This document shows, piece after piece, positions 24,792-34,419 of a stretch of 58,963 nt of DNA. Within the stretch, counting starts at the first letter, position 1. Each line of letters opens with the position of its first letter. This DNA comes from Chitinivibrionales bacterium (lineage in GTDB: Bacteria; Fibrobacterota; Chitinivibrionia; Chitinivibrionales; WJKA01), in the NCBI GenBank assembly GCA_014728295.1, contig WJLW01000057.1, forward strand, positions 1-58,963, in the 5' to 3' direction. Under the pieces are notes generated by a model that was not told the DNA's origin, did not search any database, and saw nothing but the letters and a program-made list of their open reading frames with translations. A program made the translations under genes and the position numbers.

Positions 24792-25736
24792 ATGTTGGAA
24801 AAAAGCGAACATCATCCTGAAATAAGCTTGCAGGATCTCGAAAAGCAGCTCCACGATAACCCGCTGAACATTCAGGATATCGACAACCTGAAAAAGTTAA
24901 CTGGTGATAATGTCATCGAGAAGGTCAGCGGCGATCTGATCGAGCACATCACCAATGAAGAAGAATACCTTTTAACCCTGGGCAGGAAGCCGGGCGCCTA
25001 TTTCCGGGATATCATTTTTGCCCTGATTCAAATCCGCCTGCCCGAAGATGAGGCCAAACGCGACTGGAGAGCCATTCTCAAACACAAATACGCGATAAGC
25101 GAAGCGCTGAACAGAAATGTCGGTATTCATGTGGCAACGCTCGATTATTACACGAATATCAAAAAGCGCATGACACATCCCAAAATCATCGATGCCAATG
25201 AATACGCCGATACGGCCAGCCGCGCACTCACCGACAATCTGACAAAAGCCTACAATCGGGAGTTCTTCGAAAACGAATTGAAGCGACTCTTTGTTTCCGG
25301 CCGCACAGACCACCTCGCTTTTGGGCTGATCATGCTCGATCTGGATCATTTCAAAATGTACAACGACATGAACGGGCATATCAAAGGTGACATTGCGCTA
25401 ATCCAGATTGTGCGTATTTTGCACGCAGTCTGTGCACCCGAAGATACGGTTGCCCGTTACGGCGGAGAGGAATTCGCCATTCTCCTGCCGCACCAGCGAC
25501 TCAACCACGCATTGCAGACGGCCGAAAATATCCGTAGTGCCGTCTATGATTATCGTTTCGTAAACGAACAGTGCCTTCCCGGTCACCGTCTTTCGGTCTC
25601 GCTGGGCGTTACCGCATATCGCCACGATATCAAGTCGCCTTCCGAAATGGTGGAGGAGGCGGATGTTGCTCTCTACCGCGCCAAAAACAGCGGACGCAAT
25701 ACCATCAAAGCATTTTTCAAAGAGACCGGATCATAG
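24792..25736 (+). CDS. GGDEF diguanylate cyclase
   Basis: 314 residues. The N-terminal ~150 are helical and unrecognised; the GGDEF domain spans ~150-312 with metal-binding LIMLDLDHFKMYND, signature RYGGEEFAILL (GGEEF, active type), and SVSLGVTAY. No RxxD inhibitory site is seen just before the signature (AVCAPEDTVA). Makes c-di-GMP. No TM segment, so it is cytoplasmic and signalled through its N-terminal part. Followed after 3 bp by aroE, so it is likely co-transcribed with the shikimate genes, an unusual partner. Confidence 0.92.
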   Translation: MLEKSEHHPEISLQDLEKQLHDNPLNIQDIDNLKKLTGDNVIEKVSGDLIEHITNEEEYLLTLGRKPGAYFRDIIFALIQIRLPEDEAKRDWRAILKHKYAISEALNRNVGIHVATLDYYTNIKKRMTHPKIIDANEYADTASRALTDNLTKAYNREFFENELKRLFVSGRTDHLAFGLIMLDLDHFKMYNDMNGHIKGDIALIQIVRILHAVCAPEDTVARYGGEEFAILLPHQRLNHALQTAENIRSAVYDYRFVNEQCLPGHRLSVSLGVTAYRHDIKSPSEMVEEADVALYRAKNSGRNTIKAFFKETGS

Positions 25737-25739
25737 CGC

Positions 25740-26615
25740 ATGGATGCACAATTAATTTCCGGTAACACCCGCCTGATCGGCCTGTTGGGGAATCCGGTCG
25801 CGCATTCGATTTCGCCCCTGATTCACAATCATGCACTGCGCAGGCTTTGCCTGCCGTTTGCCTATATACCGCTTGGTGTTCCAACCAGCGAATTGCATTC
25901 GGTAATCCACTCCATGCGCGTTTTGGGATTTGCCGGAGCCAATGTAACCGTTCCCCACAAACAGCAGGTGCTGCATTATTGTGATGCTGTTTCCGACTTG
26001 TCACAAAAGATCGGTGCGGTCAACACGTTGTATGTGCGGGACCGCGTGTTGCACGGAACAACCACCGATGCCCAAGGCTTTTTCCGTGCCTTGTCGTGGA
26101 TGGGGCATGACGCCCGTAACGGCTCGATCGTCATACTCGGCAACGGCGGGACTGCCCGTACACTGGGATATGCATTTGCCATAAAAGCGCAGTGCGCTGC
26201 GCTCACACTGATCGGGCGCAAGCAGGAGCGCGTCGGGACGCTAGCGGAAGAGATTTCGCGCACAACTGGATTCAAAGTCGCCTGGGCGCTTTTTTCGTCA
26301 GCATCGTTGCCGGCAATTCTTGAAAAATGCACGTTACTGATAAACTGTACGCCGGTGGGGATGCATCCGCATAAGGGTACGGCGCCGCTTGACCAGTCGC
26401 AATTGCACACCGGGATAACGGTATTCGACGCAATCTACAGCCCGCTCGAAACGAAACTGCTCGCATCGGCAAAAGCAGCCGGCTGCGCAACGCAGAATGG
26501 TCTGCGCATGCTGCTGTACCAGGCACTGGCCTCTTTCACCTGCTGGACCGGCGTCGAGGCGCCCGACACCCTGTTTGACATTCACGAACTTGAACGACAG
26601 ATTACCGGCACATAG
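25740..26615 (+). CDS. aroE: Shikimate dehydrogenase
   Basis: 291 residues. Shikimate-binding SISP at residues ~23-26, catalytic Lys in NVTVPHK (~66-72), Asp in TTDAQGFFRAL, NADP loop GNGGTARTLGYAF (~138-150), conserved INCTPVGM and the Gln in LLYQALASF. Reduces 3-dehydroshikimate to shikimate. First of the aroE-aroA-aroB run with 4-bp spacing to aroA. Confidence 0.95.
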   Translation: MDAQLISGNTRLIGLLGNPVAHSISPLIHNHALRRLCLPFAYIPLGVPTSELHSVIHSMRVLGFAGANVTVPHKQQVLHYCDAVSDLSQKIGAVNTLYVRDRVLHGTTTDAQGFFRALSWMGHDARNGSIVILGNGGTARTLGYAFAIKAQCAALTLIGRKQERVGTLAEEISRTTGFKVAWALFSSASLPAILEKCTLLINCTPVGMHPHKGTAPLDQSQLHTGITVFDAIYSPLETKLLASAKAAGCATQNGLRMLLYQALASFTCWTGVEAPDTLFDIHELERQITGT

Positions 26616-26619
26616 CACT

Positions 26620-27900
26620 ATGAAATGGAAAATCTCACCATCACGGCTTTCGGGTGAAATACTTATTCCACCCTCGAAATCGCACACCATCCGTGCCCTG
26701 CTGATTGCGACCCTGGCGGATGGGACGTCGACAATCCGCAACGCGCTGCTCAAAGGCGACGGCGAATCGGCACTCAATGCGGCTCGGTGCCTGGGCGCCC
26801 GGGTTGAAACCGGTGCGGAGGCACTTTGCATAACCGGCATTGGCGATAATTTTGAAAAGGGGCAGGAACATATCTATACCGGTAATTCCGGGACCGCTAC
26901 CCGGCTGTTTACCGCGGCAGCGGCGCTGGGTTCGCGCGTGCGCACCTTTGACGGCGATGCCTCGCTACGCAGCCGGCCCATGCAGCCGCTGCTGGAGGCA
27001 CTACAGCGCCTCGGCGCAAGCTACACGGCAAACGGCAGCAGCGGCGACCTGCCGTTTTCCATCCACGGGCCACTTACGGGAGGCCATACACGCGTATCCG
27101 GGATCACGTCACAATTTTTGTCCAGCCTGTTGCTTGCCGCTCCACTGGCGCAGACCGACTCGACTATCGAAGTTGCCGACCTGCACGAAAAGCCGTATGC
27201 CGCACTAACGCTGTGGTGGCTTGAGAAGTTGGGCATTCGCTACGTGGCTAATGATGCATTCGATACATTCATCGTTACCGGCAGTCAAAGCTATCGCCCG
27301 ATCGATCTGACGATACCCGGCGATTTCTCCTCGGCAACGTTTGCTGCAATTGCCGCGCCGGCCACCGGCTCGCCGCTGCGGCTGCAAGGCCTTGACTTCA
27401 ACGACCCGCAGGGGGATAAGCAGGTCTTCTCTGAGCTTGAGAAAATGGGCGCGCAGGTGGGTCGCGATTCCGGTGCGATTGTGGTCGGGCCCGGATCAGC
27501 TCTTAGCGGATGCGAAATCGACCTCAACAACATGCCTGACGCGCTGCCCTCGTTTGCAGTGCTCGGCTGTATAGCGCAGGGAACAACCCACATCGTCAAT
27601 GTGGCGCAGGCACGCATCAAGGAGACCGACCGCATCGCCGTCATGTGTACCGAGCTGCGCAAAATGGGCGCCGACATAGCGCAAGAGCAGGACGGCCTGC
27701 TTATCAAACACAGCAATCTGCACGGCGCAGAAGTCAACGGTCATCACGATCACCGCGTCGTCATGGCGCTGGCCGTAGCGGCACTGGCGGCAAAAGGCGA
27801 AACCACCATCACCACCGCCGAAGCCGCAGAGGTAACCTATCCGGGCTTTGCCGAAGATTTCCGCCGGCTGGGCGCCGACATCACCGAACGGGAGGAATGA
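26620..27900 (+). CDS. aroA: 3-phosphoshikimate 1-carboxyvinyltransferase (EPSP synthase)
   Basis: 426 residues from ATG 26620 (MKWKISPSRLSGEILIPPSK), which matches the family start; an upstream in-frame start would overlap aroE. PPSKSHTIRAL (~17-27), GNSGTATRL (class motif NSGTxxR), RSRPMQPLLEAL, KETDRIAVMCTEL, DHRVVMALAVAAL. It joins PEP to shikimate-3-phosphate. The stop TGA overlaps the first of two candidate aroB ATGs. Confidence 0.96.
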   Translation: MKWKISPSRLSGEILIPPSKSHTIRALLIATLADGTSTIRNALLKGDGESALNAARCLGARVETGAEALCITGIGDNFEKGQEHIYTGNSGTATRLFTAAAALGSRVRTFDGDASLRSRPMQPLLEALQRLGASYTANGSSGDLPFSIHGPLTGGHTRVSGITSQFLSSLLLAAPLAQTDSTIEVADLHEKPYAALTLWWLEKLGIRYVANDAFDTFIVTGSQSYRPIDLTIPGDFSSATFAAIAAPATGSPLRLQGLDFNDPQGDKQVFSELEKMGAQVGRDSGAIVVGPGSALSGCEIDLNNMPDALPSFAVLGCIAQGTTHIVNVAQARIKETDRIAVMCTELRKMGADIAQEQDGLLIKHSNLHGAEVNGHHDHRVVMALAVAALAAKGETTITTAEAAEVTYPGFAEDFRRLGADITEREE

Positions 27901-27905
27901 TTTAC

Positions 27906-28988
27906 ATGCAGGAATTACGCGTCGAGTTGGCCGATCGCTCATATCCGATAGTGTTGGGCGGCGAAATGGCTGCCGGGCTCCCCAAACGGCTCATTGACAT
28001 GTTTCCCGATGCACGCTTTGCTCTGGTAACCAATACGACGCTCAAGGATTTATACCGGGACCACCTCTCAAGCTGGAAAAGTCAACTTCAATTTGTCGAG
28101 CACGTCATGCCCGACGGCGAGGAATACAAATCGCTTGAGTGCTGGCGCGAGATACTCGCGACGTTGCTAACCACACGGGGACTCGACCGGCGTAGCGTCG
28201 TGTGCGCCTTTGGCGGCGGAGTAGTCGGCGACATAGCCGGGTTTGCGGCAGCCTCCTTTTTACGCGGCGTCAATTACGTGCAAATACCGACAACGCTGCT
28301 GGCCATGGTCGATTCCTCGGTTGGCGGCAAAACCGGGGTCAATCACGCCAGCGGCAAGAATCGCATCGGTGCATTCTTTCAGCCGCGCCTGGTCTGGGCC
28401 GATACCGAGTATCTTACTACATTGCAGGAACGTGAATTTCTGGCGGGATATGCAGAGTTATTCAAATATGCCTTTATCGGCGGTGAAGACATGTTCGCAT
28501 TTGTCATGAGCCGGCACGATGCGATGCTGGCGCGTGAGCCGGAGATCCTGACCGAGGGCATCCGGCGCAGCATGCAAATCAAAGCACGCGTTGTCTCACA
28601 GGATGAAAAGGAATCCGGCATGCGTGCTCTGCTCAATTACGGTCACACCTTCGGCCACTCACTCGAGCGTTCTTTCAAGTATGCCGGCATACTGCATGGC
28701 GAAGCGGTGCTGTGGGGAATGGCGTGTGCCTGCGATCTGGGCAAACGAGCCGGTACCATACCTGCTGAGCATATCAGCGCCTATGACGCTATCTGCAAAA
28801 TCATGCCCACCGTCCAGCTCCCCGCCCGGCCGCCGGTTGACGAACTCTACCAGGGTATGTTCACCGACAAAAAAACGCACGGCGCCACGATCCGGTTTGT
28901 TTTGCCCGCACAACCGGGCACATCCATTATCACATCAGATGTAGCAACCGAAGATGTTCTTGCTACACTTGAAAACGCCCTCGCTTAA
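27906..28988 (+). CDS. aroB: 3-dehydroquinate synthase
   Basis: 360 residues from ATG 27906, chosen because GGGAGG lies 10 bp upstream; an ATG at 27897 is only 1 bp from it. Contains GGGVVGDIAGFAAASFLRG (~96-114), PTTLLAMVDSSVGGKTGVNH, zinc-binding Glu/His in KYAF and NYGHTFGHSLE, HGEAV. Converts DAHP to 3-dehydroquinate using NAD and zinc. Last gene of the aro run. The product order (aroE, aroA, aroB) lacks aroC and aroK here. Confidence 0.96.
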   Translation: MQELRVELADRSYPIVLGGEMAAGLPKRLIDMFPDARFALVTNTTLKDLYRDHLSSWKSQLQFVEHVMPDGEEYKSLECWREILATLLTTRGLDRRSVVCAFGGGVVGDIAGFAAASFLRGVNYVQIPTTLLAMVDSSVGGKTGVNHASGKNRIGAFFQPRLVWADTEYLTTLQEREFLAGYAELFKYAFIGGEDMFAFVMSRHDAMLAREPEILTEGIRRSMQIKARVVSQDEKESGMRALLNYGHTFGHSLERSFKYAGILHGEAVLWGMACACDLGKRAGTIPAEHISAYDAICKIMPTVQLPARPPVDELYQGMFTDKKTHGATIRFVLPAQPGTSIITSDVATEDVLATLENALA

Positions 28989-29046
28989 CAGCTAAATTTA
29001 AGGTAGTGCATCCCGTCTCACCTGATCAGCCACCCGAGAAGGCGAC

Positions 29047-30813
29047 ATGCCCGCAACCGAAGCCATTTACCTTGATGAAGTAATCGATAAGGCCGTAAAG
29101 CTCTGCTGCGACCTGCCCGCTTCCTGCAACGAATATACCGGACAAATCGCCGAGCTCAGCGATCGGCTGGCACAAGGCAAATTGCACTTTGCGGTACTGG
29201 GCCAGTTCAACCGCGGCAAAAGCACCTTTCTCAACGCGCTGCTGGGAGCCAGAGTCCTGCCGACCTCGGTACTGCCCCTGACATCGGTTCCCACCGTCAT
29301 CAAATACGGCGGCACCTGCCGCTGCACCATCAACTTTGCGGATAACAAAGAGAGCCTGACCGAATGGGGTTCTCCTGCAGCGGTAAAAAACCAGCTCGAA
29401 ACCTACGTCACCGAAAAGAACAATCCCGAAAACAAATTCAACGTCAGTGACGTCACTGTCGAATGCGCCAACAATCTGCTGCGCAACGGCACCGTCCTTA
29501 TTGACACGCCGGGATTCGGTTCCACCTATCTGCACAATACGGCGACCACCGTCAACATGCTCAACGAATGCGACGCCGTCTTCTTTCTGCTCAGTGCCGA
29601 TCTTCCCATCACCCAGGCCGAGGTTGAGTTTCTCAAAGAAGTACGCAAATTCGTCCCGCGCATCTTTTTCATATTCAATAAGGTCGACATGATCTCCGCA
29701 GACGACTATGCCGAAGTCGAACGGTTCATCAACGAAGTCATTGTCGAACATTTCGGCGTTTCCACCGATGTCAAGCTGTTCCCGATCTGTGCGAAAAAGG
29801 CCGAGGCCGCAATCGGAGTAAGGCACCCGGACAACGATCAAGAAGACGGCGGATTGGCACAAGTCAAGGATGCCCTTTTCGACTTCATTATGAGTGAGAA
29901 GTTCTTCGTCCTGTCAAGGGCGCTTATTGACAAATTCAAAGATGCAATCGGGAATATCACCAGCCTGCTTGTGCAGGAACGAACCAGTCGCGTAGCTCCG
30001 ATTGAGCAATTGCGGCAAAAGCGCACTGCGCTCGGCGAATCCGCCGCACCCTTGAAAGATACGACAGACAAGGAATTGCGCATGGTCGCCGTGGAGCGCG
30101 ATGCAATTGCCGGATGTGCCGAAAAAGCATTGAGCGTCGCCAGGGCCCGGGCCGAGCAGGCTGTATCGGCCTTTCTGGCCGGGTTGCTGAAAAATCCCGC
30201 CGCGGCAAAAACTCACCCGGCAGCGCTGCTGCAATCAACCTATCCTGCTTTTGCCGCCGAGCAATTCGACGCGCTTGCCGCCGCAACCTTTACGGCTGCG
30301 GCCAGACCATTCTCTAAAACGCTTGCGGTGCATGTGCGTCAGTTCCAGGTGGCGGCCGAAACGGTCAATGATTTACTGGGTGAGCAGTGTGCCACCGGCG
30401 ATCAACTCGAGGCGCTGTTGGAGAATCTGGAGATCACCGCCCCTCAGACCTGCCGGCCCATCGATGCGACGCGCGCTCTGCAGCATCTGCCCAAATCGTT
30501 TGGGGATCGCTTTGTTGGCAGGCACAAACGCTACGACACCTTCAGGGACAGGTACTTGCCGGTGGTAAGCCGGATATTTATTGACAATTGCGAATCCGTG
30601 CGGGTCAATTTTCACCAGGCGCTGGAGGCGGCATTTTTAGAGGTGGCGGAAATACTCTCGGTAAAATATGCATCCTTACACGAAATAATCGTCGACACCC
30701 TGGCTGAATACAGCAGGCACATCGAGGAGCTTGAAGGAGCAAACGAACCGGTTCTAAATAAGCTGGACAAGCTTTTGCAGGATTTTAGCGAGATCAAAAA
30801 ATCGCTGGTATGA
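29047..30813 (+). CDS. Bacterial dynamin-like GTPase
   Basis: 588 residues. GTPase domain ~40-290: G1 GQFNRGKST (~56-64), G2-like TSVLPLTSVPT, G3 DTPGFGS, G4 NKVD. It then has a long helical stalk with an acidic coiled tail. The first G-domain loops place it with dynamin/YdjA-type bacterial DLPs, which remodel or repair membranes. No TM paddle is obvious, so membrane contact would be through helices or a partner. Converges with the kinase gene (5-bp gap). Confidence 0.85.
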   Translation: MPATEAIYLDEVIDKAVKLCCDLPASCNEYTGQIAELSDRLAQGKLHFAVLGQFNRGKSTFLNALLGARVLPTSVLPLTSVPTVIKYGGTCRCTINFADNKESLTEWGSPAAVKNQLETYVTEKNNPENKFNVSDVTVECANNLLRNGTVLIDTPGFGSTYLHNTATTVNMLNECDAVFFLLSADLPITQAEVEFLKEVRKFVPRIFFIFNKVDMISADDYAEVERFINEVIVEHFGVSTDVKLFPICAKKAEAAIGVRHPDNDQEDGGLAQVKDALFDFIMSEKFFVLSRALIDKFKDAIGNITSLLVQERTSRVAPIEQLRQKRTALGESAAPLKDTTDKELRMVAVERDAIAGCAEKALSVARARAEQAVSAFLAGLLKNPAAAKTHPAALLQSTYPAFAAEQFDALAAATFTAAARPFSKTLAVHVRQFQVAAETVNDLLGEQCATGDQLEALLENLEITAPQTCRPIDATRALQHLPKSFGDRFVGRHKRYDTFRDRYLPVVSRIFIDNCESVRVNFHQALEAAFLEVAEILSVKYASLHEIIVDTLAEYSRHIEELEGANEPVLNKLDKLLQDFSEIKKSLV

Positions 30814-30818
30814 TTTTC

Positions 30819-32495
30819 TCAGCGTGATGCCGAATTAATCTGCTTATCGATTTTTTCAAGCTCCGCCAGGTGCTTATACGCCACTTTGCAGCGGGGTGTT
30901 TTCTCCTGCTCGCAATTGCTGCTGCCGAGGTAATAATTCCAGGCCTTAATCGCTTCCATCAGATAGGCCGGCTTACGATCAACGTAAATGTACTGCTTGT
31001 CAAGCGAAAACGCGAGATAGTACAGCACATCATTGAGGTAGCTTTCAGGCCCCCCGATCACCGATGTTTTGCGAGTGGCCAGCACCGTATCAAACTTTTT
31101 TACCGCTTCGAGATACAGCGCTTTTTTGAAGTAAATCTGCCCGAGATAGGCATCAATAGCGGGATCGGAGTAATCCCTGCGCAATGATTCCAATATCGAA
31201 AGTGCTTTGGTGATCTGCTTGTGATAGGTGAAGCAAAGATTTGCCAGGCGGATCTGAGCCTCAAGATATTCATTGGCAGGTCCCCCGTCCCGGGGCGGCG
31301 CTACCATTTCATACATGTTGGCGGCCTCACGCGTGCGGTTCTGTTTTTCAAGTGACCGGCCTTTTTCCAGAAGCGACATTGCCGACTGAATGGGTCCGTT
31401 GGTGCGTTCATTCGATGCGGTTTCCCGACCCCGCACCTTCCCGCCACCTCCCAGAAACGTCATGGCCGACAACACCAGGGCCAGTGTTGAAAAGATAAGC
31501 GAGACGGTTGGAAACAGACGCTTGATTGAAAAGGGGACTTTCGCTTTACGTCCAGCAGCCCAGGAATTCAGCATTTGAGCGCTGATCTGTATCGCTTCCT
31601 CGATCTCTCGCGCCTGTGCGGGCCGATGCGTGGAATCTTTTGAAAGCAACTTGTCAATCAGCTCTTCGGTCATCGGGCTGATTGACGGTCGCAGTGCATG
31701 CAACTTTGCGTATTTACACGCGGTAATTTTTTCGATGAGTTCGGTCAGGTTCTCGGCAATAAAGGGCTTTTGACCGGTACACATTTCGTACATGACAATG
31801 CCCAGCGAAAAGAAATCCGATCGCAGATCGAGGTTGCCCCCCTTTAGCTGTTCGGGCGACATATAATGGAACGTGCCGACGATCATCCCCTGCATGGTGT
31901 TTGAAGTGATATTCAACGGTTTTGCCGCGCCGAAATCCATGAGTTTGACCAGCTTGCCGGGCGTAAGCATGATATTTTCCGGCTTGATGTCCCGGTGCAG
32001 AATGCCTGTTATCGTTTCGTTGTTGGGCGCGGATATTTCGGCGTGATGCGCATAATCCAATGCGCGGGTGATTTGTTGTGTCAGGGAGAGGATTTCGCGT
32101 TCGTTGAGTTTGGGATTTTCCTGTATATACTCGCGCAGCGTCTGCCCGGAGATATATTCCATTTCTATGTAGAAATAGCCGTCGATCTCACCCGTATCAA
32201 AAACACGCAGGATGTTGGGGTGGTCAAGGCGCGCAGTAAGCTGCGCTTCCTGCCGGAAGCGGAAGTAAAAATCTTCTTCGTCGATCAACGACGGCTTGAG
32301 AATTTTGACTACCCGGTCGAGATCAAAACGCGTATTGTGCCCGCGGTAGATATAGGCGGTCCCGCCCTCATTGATCTTTTCTATAATTTCGCAATTGCCA
32401 ATCGTGCGTCCGATAAACGGATCGGCCACACGGGGGGTGGCCTTGCGCTCGAGATTCTCGGCGGATTTAATTTCGGTGTTTTCCTTTTTTCCCAT
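30819..32495 (-). CDS. Ser/Thr protein kinase with C-terminal TPR periplasmic or cytosolic part
   Basis: 558 residues from ATG 32495. Kinase domain ~30-290: NEGGTAYIYRG glycine loop, VVKIL (ATP Lys), HRDIKPENIML catalytic loop, DFGAAKP, MSPEQL. A single TM near ~325-345 (PTVSLIFSTLALVLSAMTFLG), then TPR-like repeats (NMYEMVAPPRDGG, YLGQIYFKKALYLEAVKKFDTV). PASTA repeats are absent, so this is the TPR sensor type of Hanks kinases. Usual HRD catalytic Asp and DFG Mg Asp are intact, so it should be active. Convergent with the dynamin gene; the substrate is unknown. Confidence 0.88.
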   Translation of the reverse strand: MGKKENTEIKSAENLERKATPRVADPFIGRTIGNCEIIEKINEGGTAYIYRGHNTRFDLDRVVKILKPSLIDEEDFYFRFRQEAQLTARLDHPNILRVFDTGEIDGYFYIEMEYISGQTLREYIQENPKLNEREILSLTQQITRALDYAHHAEISAPNNETITGILHRDIKPENIMLTPGKLVKLMDFGAAKPLNITSNTMQGMIVGTFHYMSPEQLKGGNLDLRSDFFSLGIVMYEMCTGQKPFIAENLTELIEKITACKYAKLHALRPSISPMTEELIDKLLSKDSTHRPAQAREIEEAIQISAQMLNSWAAGRKAKVPFSIKRLFPTVSLIFSTLALVLSAMTFLGGGGKVRGRETASNERTNGPIQSAMSLLEKGRSLEKQNRTREAANMYEMVAPPRDGGPANEYLEAQIRLANLCFTYHKQITKALSILESLRRDYSDPAIDAYLGQIYFKKALYLEAVKKFDTVLATRKTSVIGGPESYLNDVLYYLAFSLDKQYIYVDRKPAYLMEAIKAWNYYLGSSNCEQEKTPRCKVAYKHLAELEKIDKQINSASR

Positions 32496-32616
32496 CACAG
32501 GCACGATTGTGGACAGTTAAGCGGTAAAATTTCACCAATACGGACAGTGTTCTTAATATAAACTGAGGCACAATCCCTGATAAAGCATTTTTGCCGATGG
32601 AATGATTCGATGCGCG

Positions 32617-34392
32617 TCAGGAGCGCGAACGGGCAAGCTCGATTTTTTGTTGAATTTCCTTTTTTATTGCGTTGATCCTCTCCGCAACCAGTGTACGTGC
32701 TTCGGGCAGCGCACTGCCGGCAGGTGAGCAGCATGAGGCATAAAATTTTATTTTTGGTTCCGTGCCTGACGGGCGTACCGAAATTATAGAATCGTTTTCG
32801 GATACGAGCTGCAGAACATTGGAGCGCGGCAGGTTGATGGCCTGGTGAGTTTTGCCGGATTGCATATCCCGAACCATGCCGTCCGCATAATCCCTGATTG
32901 TCGTAATTTTCTCACCGCCGAATGTTTGCGGAGGATTATCACGCAAATCCTGCAACATATTCTGCATAATTGACAAACCGGAAGGCCCTTCAAAATACTG
33001 CGAGACGAGCGCCTCTTCGTAGTAGCCGAATTCGGCATAGATTTCATTCAACCGGTCGATCAGACTCTTGCCCCGGCTGTGATGATAGACGAGCATTTCA
33101 ACTGTCATGGTGGCGGCCGACACGGCATCTTTGTCGCGCACGCTGGTGCCGACCAGATAGCCATAGCTTTCCTCCCCGCCGAAAAGGTACTGCGGACCGT
33201 CGTCCTGCGCCTCGAATTCCCGGATTTTCTCGCCTATATATTTGAAGCCGGTCAGGGTATCGTAACACTGCGCGCCATATTTTTCAGCGATAAGGCGCTG
33301 CAGCTCCGTCGTCACGATGGTCTTTACAAATGCAGGTTTGGACGGCATAGTGCCAAGCTCGGCGTGTGCGGAAAAGACATAGTCGGCCAGCAAGGCGCCC
33401 AACTGGTTACCGGTGATGAGCTGAAATCCGGAGTCGACCGCAATGGCAATGCCCAAGCGGTCGGCGTCGGGATCGGTGCCCATAATTAAATCGGCGCCTC
33501 GATGCGCACCAAGCTCCAGGGCCAGCTTCATTGCCGAGGCTTCCTCCGGATTGGGATACTCGACCGTCGGGAATCTGCCGTCGGGTGCGGCCTGTTCGGC
33601 AACCGTGATTGCCTCGATGCCAAGGCTTTTAAGTGCGTGCTCCAGCGGCATACGGCCGGCGCCGTGCAACGGAGTATATACAACTTTCAGCTTCGACGCC
33701 TCTTTGCTGATCAGTTCCGGGCGCAACGCCTGCGACTTTAAAACGTTGATATATGCGCTATCGACCTTTTCGTCAATGTCAACCAGCAACTCCTGTGCAC
33801 GGGCCTGCTCCAGCGTGAGGTATTTGATGTCGTCGCCGACGGCGTTTACTTCGGCGATAATGCCCGCATCATGCGGCGGTACAATTTGCGCACCGTCGCT
33901 CCAGTATACCTTATACCCATTGTATCTGGACGGATTGTGGCTTGCCGTGATTACGATGCCCGCCGTGGCCTTGAGATAACGCACGGCAAAGGATAATTCC
34001 GGGGTCGGGCGCAATGCGGTAAACAGATACGTAGTGAGTCCGTTCCCGCAAAAAACGCTCGCTGCTTCATTCGCAAAGGTGTCCGAATAGAGACGGGAGT
34101 CGTAGGCAATTACCACCGAAGGCTTATTTGTTTCCCCGGCTTTATTGATATAGTTTGCCAGGCCCTGGGAAGCCCGGCGTATGACATACGGATTCATCCT
34201 GTTCAAACCGGCGCCCATGACGCCGCGCAGACCGCCGGTGCCGAATTCGAGTTGTTGACAATATTGCGCATCCAGCTCATCAAGAGACTTTTGCGCATCC
34301 GCGACGAAGTCACCATGCTGCTCATGCTCCAGGTAGGCCGCCAAAGCCTCTTCAATCGATTTGAGCCTCTCGATTGTTTCCATACTCGCCAA
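32617..34392 (-). CDS. Phosphoglucomutase/phosphomannomutase family (PgcA-like)
   Basis: 591 residues, alpha-D-phosphohexomutase with four domains: N-terminal GTGGLRGVMGAGLNRMN, phospho-Ser in TASHNPSRYNGYKVYW, metal loop DPDADRLGIAI, sugar-binding GGEESYGYL, and C-terminal phosphate loop SVRPSGTEPKIKFY. Length ~590 matches Gram-positive PgcA-type PGMs rather than short GlmM. Interconverts glucose-1- and -6-phosphate, supplying galU. Adjacent to a second family member (27-bp gap). Confidence 0.88.
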   Translation of the reverse strand: MASMETIERLKSIEEALAAYLEHEQHGDFVADAQKSLDELDAQYCQQLEFGTGGLRGVMGAGLNRMNPYVIRRASQGLANYINKAGETNKPSVVIAYDSRLYSDTFANEAASVFCGNGLTTYLFTALRPTPELSFAVRYLKATAGIVITASHNPSRYNGYKVYWSDGAQIVPPHDAGIIAEVNAVGDDIKYLTLEQARAQELLVDIDEKVDSAYINVLKSQALRPELISKEASKLKVVYTPLHGAGRMPLEHALKSLGIEAITVAEQAAPDGRFPTVEYPNPEEASAMKLALELGAHRGADLIMGTDPDADRLGIAIAVDSGFQLITGNQLGALLADYVFSAHAELGTMPSKPAFVKTIVTTELQRLIAEKYGAQCYDTLTGFKYIGEKIREFEAQDDGPQYLFGGEESYGYLVGTSVRDKDAVSAATMTVEMLVYHHSRGKSLIDRLNEIYAEFGYYEEALVSQYFEGPSGLSIMQNMLQDLRDNPPQTFGGEKITTIRDYADGMVRDMQSGKTHQAINLPRSNVLQLVSENDSIISVRPSGTEPKIKFYASCCSPAGSALPEARTLVAERINAIKKEIQQKIELARSRS

Positions 34393-34419
34393 TTTCTCCT
34401 GTCGAGAGTAACACCGGAC

